A stretch of 64,000 nt of DNA, from NCBI GenBank assembly GCA_004154925.1, contig QJNS01000138.1, positions 130,943-194,942 of the forward strand. The letters are read 5' to 3'. The notes under the pieces were generated by a model. That model was given only the letters and a program-made list of their open reading frames with translations. It did no database searches and was not told where the DNA came from. Of the stretch, positions 58,901 to 64,000 are shown in pieces (positions within the stretch are counted from its first letter, which is position 1; each line of letters begins with the position of its first letter). Source of the DNA: Monosporascus cannonballus (taxonomy: Eukaryota > Ascomycota > Sordariomycetes > Xylariales). Position numbers and translations under genes: made by a program.

Positions 58901-61900
58901 ATTATATAATTAAGTAATATTTTAATTTTATTTAAAATTATTTTTTATGATTTTTATAATTATTAGGCAATTAATTTTTAATTAGGTTATTATTATTTTA
59001 TAATTTTTGGGTTATTTTATTTTTTATATACGTATCTAATTTTTTTCTTATAACGCTGTAATATTTTAAGCGCGTATTTAAAGTATTTTCGGAGTTTTTA
59101 CGTCTTGTATTCGGTGGGCCAGCCGTTTTATTTAATCAGATATTTATGTTACCCCCGGTTATTTCGGTAACGGATAATATCTTTTATTACTTATTTTTTT
59201 TGTTTCTTTATTAAATCCGGTAACGTTATTTGGATATTACCAGGTTTCCGGTTATATTACGGTTTTAATAAGAATATTGGAAATGTATTATATATTTGTT
59301 AATATTTAATAAAAATGATTATTTTTACACCTGGGAATTTATTTATTTTTTAATCGTAACTTATATATAAATAAATATAAATTTTTTATTTTTAAATTTA
59401 AAGTTTTTAATTAATAAATTTACTTATTATTTTAATTAAAATTCTATGGGCATATAACGTTAATTATAATATTTTTTTATATTACCGTTATTTTTTTCTT
59501 AATATTTGTATATTATTTAACGAATAACCGTTATCTTTTCGAAATATTCCTTAAATGTTTATAGGAAATATTTTATTATTTTTAAATAATACCTGTATAG
59601 GGTTTCGAACGGAAAACGGCCCGTAAATACGTTCCGCATATTATTATGTATAGATTTCGTATTTTGCAATAATTTTATTTAATTATTTTAATGTTTATTA
59701 ACGTAATTACGGAAGTAATATTTTAAGATGTAAGAAATATATTTTATTTATTTATCACTTTGCGGATAATAAACGGTTAATATTTGCCGTTTTATTTTTT
59801 ATTCTTTATAAAATTCTGCTTAAAATTAATTCGTTAATAATTTTTTTATTATTAATAATTCCGGTTAACGTACCGAATTTATACTTAATTTCATCGTAAA
59901 ATAATTAGGTTAATACGGTTATAATTAAGGTTTTAACCGTAAGGATAAATAGTTTTAATTTCGTAAGGCGGTCGACGATTACCAAAATTACGTTGTACTT
60001 TAACCTGTTTAAATTTAGGCTTTTAGGAAATCCTATAATAAAATCTAACGAAACTTTTTGAAAGAATTATTTAAATAACAGTAAAGGTTATAATTGTGTA
60101 TATAGTTTATAGCATAACTTTATTATGCCTTAATAATTTGGATATTACTTAATATATTTTCGGATATCGTTCCCTATATTTTTTCAATAAACCTTTTTAA
60201 TTATTAATTTTAACGTACGAATATATCTTATATATTTTATCTTTGGATTATTATGATATTAATTAATTAAGTATTTCCGTAAAACGCTTTATAATAAAAT
60301 TACGAATTTATTGCGATAATATAAAATCTTATTTACGTCTATGAAATATTTTCCTTTTATTCTGGCTTAGCGTTTAATTATCCGTATTAACTTTATAATA
60401 TTTAAAGCTTTAATTTGTAGTTTTCGAACTTAATCGTAAAATGATCGGAAAACTTTTGGTTAAAATATTGTTTCGTTTTTAAATAGTTTTTTGGCTAAAA
60501 AACGTAAAACGTATTAATTATAAATAATAATTTTAGTATTAATTTTATTTTTTTAACCGTTTTAAAATCCGATCGTAATATAATTATAGCTTACGGTTGC
60601 CGTTATTTAACCGTTAATCGTATTATTACTGCAATTTGCGCTTATATTATTATTTGTAAATAATAAATTCGGCAAATATATAATTTTTTATTTTTCTTCG
60701 AAATCTTTTATAATCGTTTAATAAAAACTTTCTGTTTTTTTTATACAAATAATAATTATTTAAATTTACATTATTTAAAGTTTATTTAGAAATTTTATAA
60801 TATATAAATTTTACGTTATTTTAATAAAGCTTTTTACCTGTTTATAATATTTTAAATTACGTTATATATTTGTAACCGTTTTCTGTACGTTTTTCGGTAT
60901 GTTATTCGTAAATCAGAATTTTTTAAATAATATAAGTATTACGTTTTTATATGCGATTTTTCTTAATATATATTCCGGGCGTTTAAATAATTTATTTATC
61001 GGATTAACGGTGTCCGATCGATTTTAAATTTTAAAATTAAATTACATAAAGTAATAAATCTATTAGGTTAATTCTTTTAAGGTTACGCGCCGGCGTTTTT
61101 ATTATATTTGTTAACGTTATATAATCGGTAAATGATAAAAAAGGATTTTCCGTATTTTTAAGATATTATTGCTAATATTTTAAGTTTTTTATAATAGTTA
61201 ATAATTTTTGTTACCTTATAACTTGCTGTTTTTCGGTTGGATTTAATTTTCGTAATTAATATGCGATTAGGCGCTAATAGTTTCTGTATTTTTATAGAAA
61301 TATTCTTAATATGGTTTTTATTAAGGCGTTTATTTTAACCTTGATATTTTTAACATTATTTTAATATTAGAAAATAATTGCCGATTAAAAGGTATTTTTT
61401 GAAGTTCAAAACGTTTTTTTAGCTTTTTCGAATTGCCTAAATTTTGATATTTTATTTTTACCTCATATCTTTTTTAAAAGCTTAATAATGGGTTCGGTAA
61501 TACGTAAATAATAAATAATAAATTTCCGAAAAAATTTATAAATCCTAAAAATATTTAAATATTATAAATTAATTTTAGTTCTGGTTAGATTTCTATATTA
61601 TCGACCCGTCGGCAGTTTATTTTTAAGCCGTTAATATTAATTATAAATTTTAAAAACTTTATTTTTTTAAACGAATTTATATTTAAACGTTTTATTAAAT
61701 AATTAATATTATAATAACCGTTCGTAAATTAATTGGAAATATTTTATAGATTTCTTTTCGTTATCGTATTAAAAAGTATATTATTTCGATATATTACGTA
61801 TATATAGTTAATTAATTTAATTAATATTTTGTACATATAAGCTTAAAACGTAATTAACATATTAATAAAGTTAAAAAATATAATTATATATTTGAATTAT

Positions 61901-64000
61901 TTATATTACGTTCGGAAAACTGCTTTTTATTAATCGTCCTTTTTAATTTTGATATAATAATAAATATTTTTAAAATTAATTTTTGAAAATACTTTAATTA
62001 ATTTTAGGCGATTTATTATTATTAAGATTAAAAATAAAGGGTATTAATTTTTTATTGTTATTTAATTTAACTTTTTATAATTAAATATAATTAGAAATTG
62101 CAGTCTTTTTTAAATATAAATAATATTAATATTTTCACGTCCGTTTTTGAATAATATATTCGGCTTATTTTTAAGTTTTTTCGGATATATTTTTCGAATA
62201 TTTTCTTTTAGGTTTCCGAAATAAGGTAAATCAGGCCGAATACAGGCGTTTTCCTTAAAATTAGGTTTATTATATATTTTGCCTTTAACAATTAAAGTAT
62301 GTTTTTCGCTTTTTTTCGAAATATATTTACCGGAAATTTTTAAGCATTTAAAAAAGTTAATTTTTCTTATTTTTATTATTTCCCGAATTCCGAAATACTT
62401 AATTTTTCGGCTAAAGTTATTAAATTAGCGGTATAAATTTGTTTCTCGGAAAATATTAAATTCAAGATTTTCTATTTTTCGAATTTTTGTAATAATTCGT
62501 ATAATTATTAATATATAATTATATTTAATAAGATTTTTAATTTATGTATTCCGGCTTTAAAAATAGAAAATTGGACATATTTTGATTACGGTGTATTGTA
62601 AAATAAATTTGCTTAAATTTTTATTTGTTTTCGTTATTATTTATTATTTTAACAAAAATTTATAAATTTTATAATATTTGATATATGCCTTGTTAACGTT
62701 AATAAAGCCCGCAATATTGACAGAAATTAATTAAAAGTTAAACTTTTTATTAATATTTTATTCATAATATTTTTTTATATTCCGGTATTTATATTTATTT
62801 ATACCGTTATATTTCCCTTTTTTTTAATAAATACCTTTTCTTTAAAAAACGGTTTTATATTAACCGTTTTATAGTTATTAGTTAAAATAAATTAGACGTA
62901 TACGTTTATTCCGGCATTTATTTAGGTTTACGTTTAAGGATTTAATTTAATTTATCGTTATATATTAGAACGTTTTATACGGTTTTTGGAAGTTGGTTTT
63001 CGTAAAATTTGGATAATAGAGTTTTCGTATTTTTTTTAATTTGTAATGTACGTTTTTATAGCTTAATGTTTTATAATTATAATATTTAAATAAATTTTAA
63101 TAAAAATTAAAAGTATTAAATTATACGGATTTATTTTAATCGGAATTAAATCGGCGATTATGTGCTTTCCGAACATAAAAACGTTTACGGTTTTTATTAT
63201 TTTTATATAATATTTTTAATTCGTTTTAAGGATTTTTTTCCCGAAAATGTTAAAATAAAATCGTTTATCCTTAATAATACTTTTGCGGAAAATAATCGGT
63301 TTTTCTTTTATTTTTTTAAAATATTTTAATAATATTTTACTTTATTTATTATGTTATTAATTCGTTTTAATTTAATATTTTTTTGTTATAAAATATTTTA
63401 TAACCTTAATTTTAATTTATACAAATAATTAAAAATAAAACCTTATTATTCAGATTATTCTTTGGCTTAAAAATATTCGTAAATTTTATTTTATAACTTA
63501 AAAGATTTTTATTTACCGTAAAAATTCAACGGCGATAAATCAAACCGTTATTTTAATTCTATAAATTATTTTTTATATTTCTTATTTAAAAAATTAGAAT
63601 TTACGTAAATTTCCATAATAACAATTTATAAACCTTTTATTTTTAATTATTTTTCGTAATTAAAATAATTAAATATAATATAATATAATTATTGTATTTT
63701 TATAAAAAATGTTTATATGGTTTATACATTATTAAATAAAAATAAAAATATTTTGTTTTAGCCTTTTGGCATAAATTTCGGTAATAGTTTTTATTTAATT
63801 TTATTTTTAATTAACGTACGTTCGGAAAGTTTCAAATAATTATAATACGATATTTATTTATTGCCTTTAAGCTTTGTAACGATATTATAATTAATTTATA
63901 AAATTTTATTTTTTTAACTTATATTATTATTTATTATTCGGTTAATTATCGGAATAATTCCGAATATTATTTGTTTTATTAACGAATAATTTTTAAAATC
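58901..64000 (-). pseudogene. Gypsy-8 gag-pol, mutated, 5' end outside the window
   Basis: Read on the - strand. The chromodomain reads KYLIK-NGWPTEYKT-KLRKYFKYALKILQRY at about 59160-59050, resembling YLVKWKGWP-EYNTWEP. Reverse transcriptase covers about 61870-61600: INYIYVIYRNNILF is the damaged YLDDIL site, and KKIKFLKFIININGLKI matches the KV-FLGYIV---GI motif after it. Integrase should lie at about 59300-60900 but is too damaged to delimit. DNA beyond about 62 kb is probably protease and gag, inferred from position only. Confidence 0.75.

Larger units (their letters stand above)
57183..64000 (-). mobile_element. Gypsy-8: Ty3/gypsy chromovirus, truncated by the window end
   Basis: A - strand element of a different lineage from Gypsy-2/3/5/7. 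Its 3' LTR and polypurine tract are at the left, followed rightwards by an extra 1.5-kb region, chromodomain, integrase, reverse transcriptase and probably gag. The 5' LTR lies beyond 64000. All coding parts are mutated. Confidence 0.82.

Noticed and set aside
7543..64000. Mitochondrial DNA or a mitochondrial insert, suggested by extreme AT content
   Set aside because: No rRNA, tRNA or respiratory genes are seen. Instead there are LTR pairs, target duplications and chromovirus motifs with C-to-T damage.

Overview
This looks like nuclear DNA of a filamentous ascomycete (Pezizomycotina). The genes in the first 7.5 kb have short introns (52-89 nt), GT-AG junctions and ascomycete-type products. 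From about 7.54 kb to the end (64.0 kb) the base composition collapses to very AT-rich and the DNA consists of nested LTR retrotransposons full of C-to-T and G-to-A transitions, the signature of repeat-induced point mutation (RIP). No intact gene is visible after 7.0 kb.

Gene-bearing part (1-7,542): (1) a CTK2-like cyclin, the regulatory partner of the CTD kinase, in three exons at 701-3324 on the + strand, with an unusual 400-residue low-complexity N-terminal extension; (2) a bZIP transcription factor at 4486-5474, + strand, with a four-codon first exon; (3) an ACR3-type arsenite efflux transporter at 5595-6997, - strand, four exons, convergent with the bZIP gene and the last gene before the repeat block.

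Repeat block. Copia-1 (7543-26913, +) is a Ty1/copia element with 165-bp LTRs. It contains two nested chromoviruses: Gypsy-1 (8309-15558, -, 426-bp LTRs) and Gypsy-2 (19282-25940, +, 352-bp LTRs, target duplication TATAC). Right of it lie a left-truncated inverted-repeat element (26914-27441) and a short unmutated island (27442-27888). Next come Gypsy-3 (27889-34469, -, 387-bp LTRs), a decapitated Gypsy-4 (34470-35256 plus 42074-45812, -) and Gypsy-5 (35257-42073, -, target duplication TTTTT) nested in it. An LTR of the Gypsy-8 family at 45813 is split by Gypsy-7 (45823-54057, +, target duplication GATAA). Gypsy-7 itself carries a Tc1/mariner transposon (50635-52015, TA duplication). A 2.9-kb degenerate internal region follows (54245-57182), then Gypsy-8 (57183 to beyond 64000, -).

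Most notable: a conserved, protein-like extra region between the chromodomain and the 3' LTR of the chromoviruses; a group of chromoviruses that share R-U5, leader and pol but each have a different tandem-repeat U3; a mutation pattern that appears to spare CpG; a 259-bp unmutated insert that resembles an isolated U3; and junctions without target duplications that point to deletions within the block.
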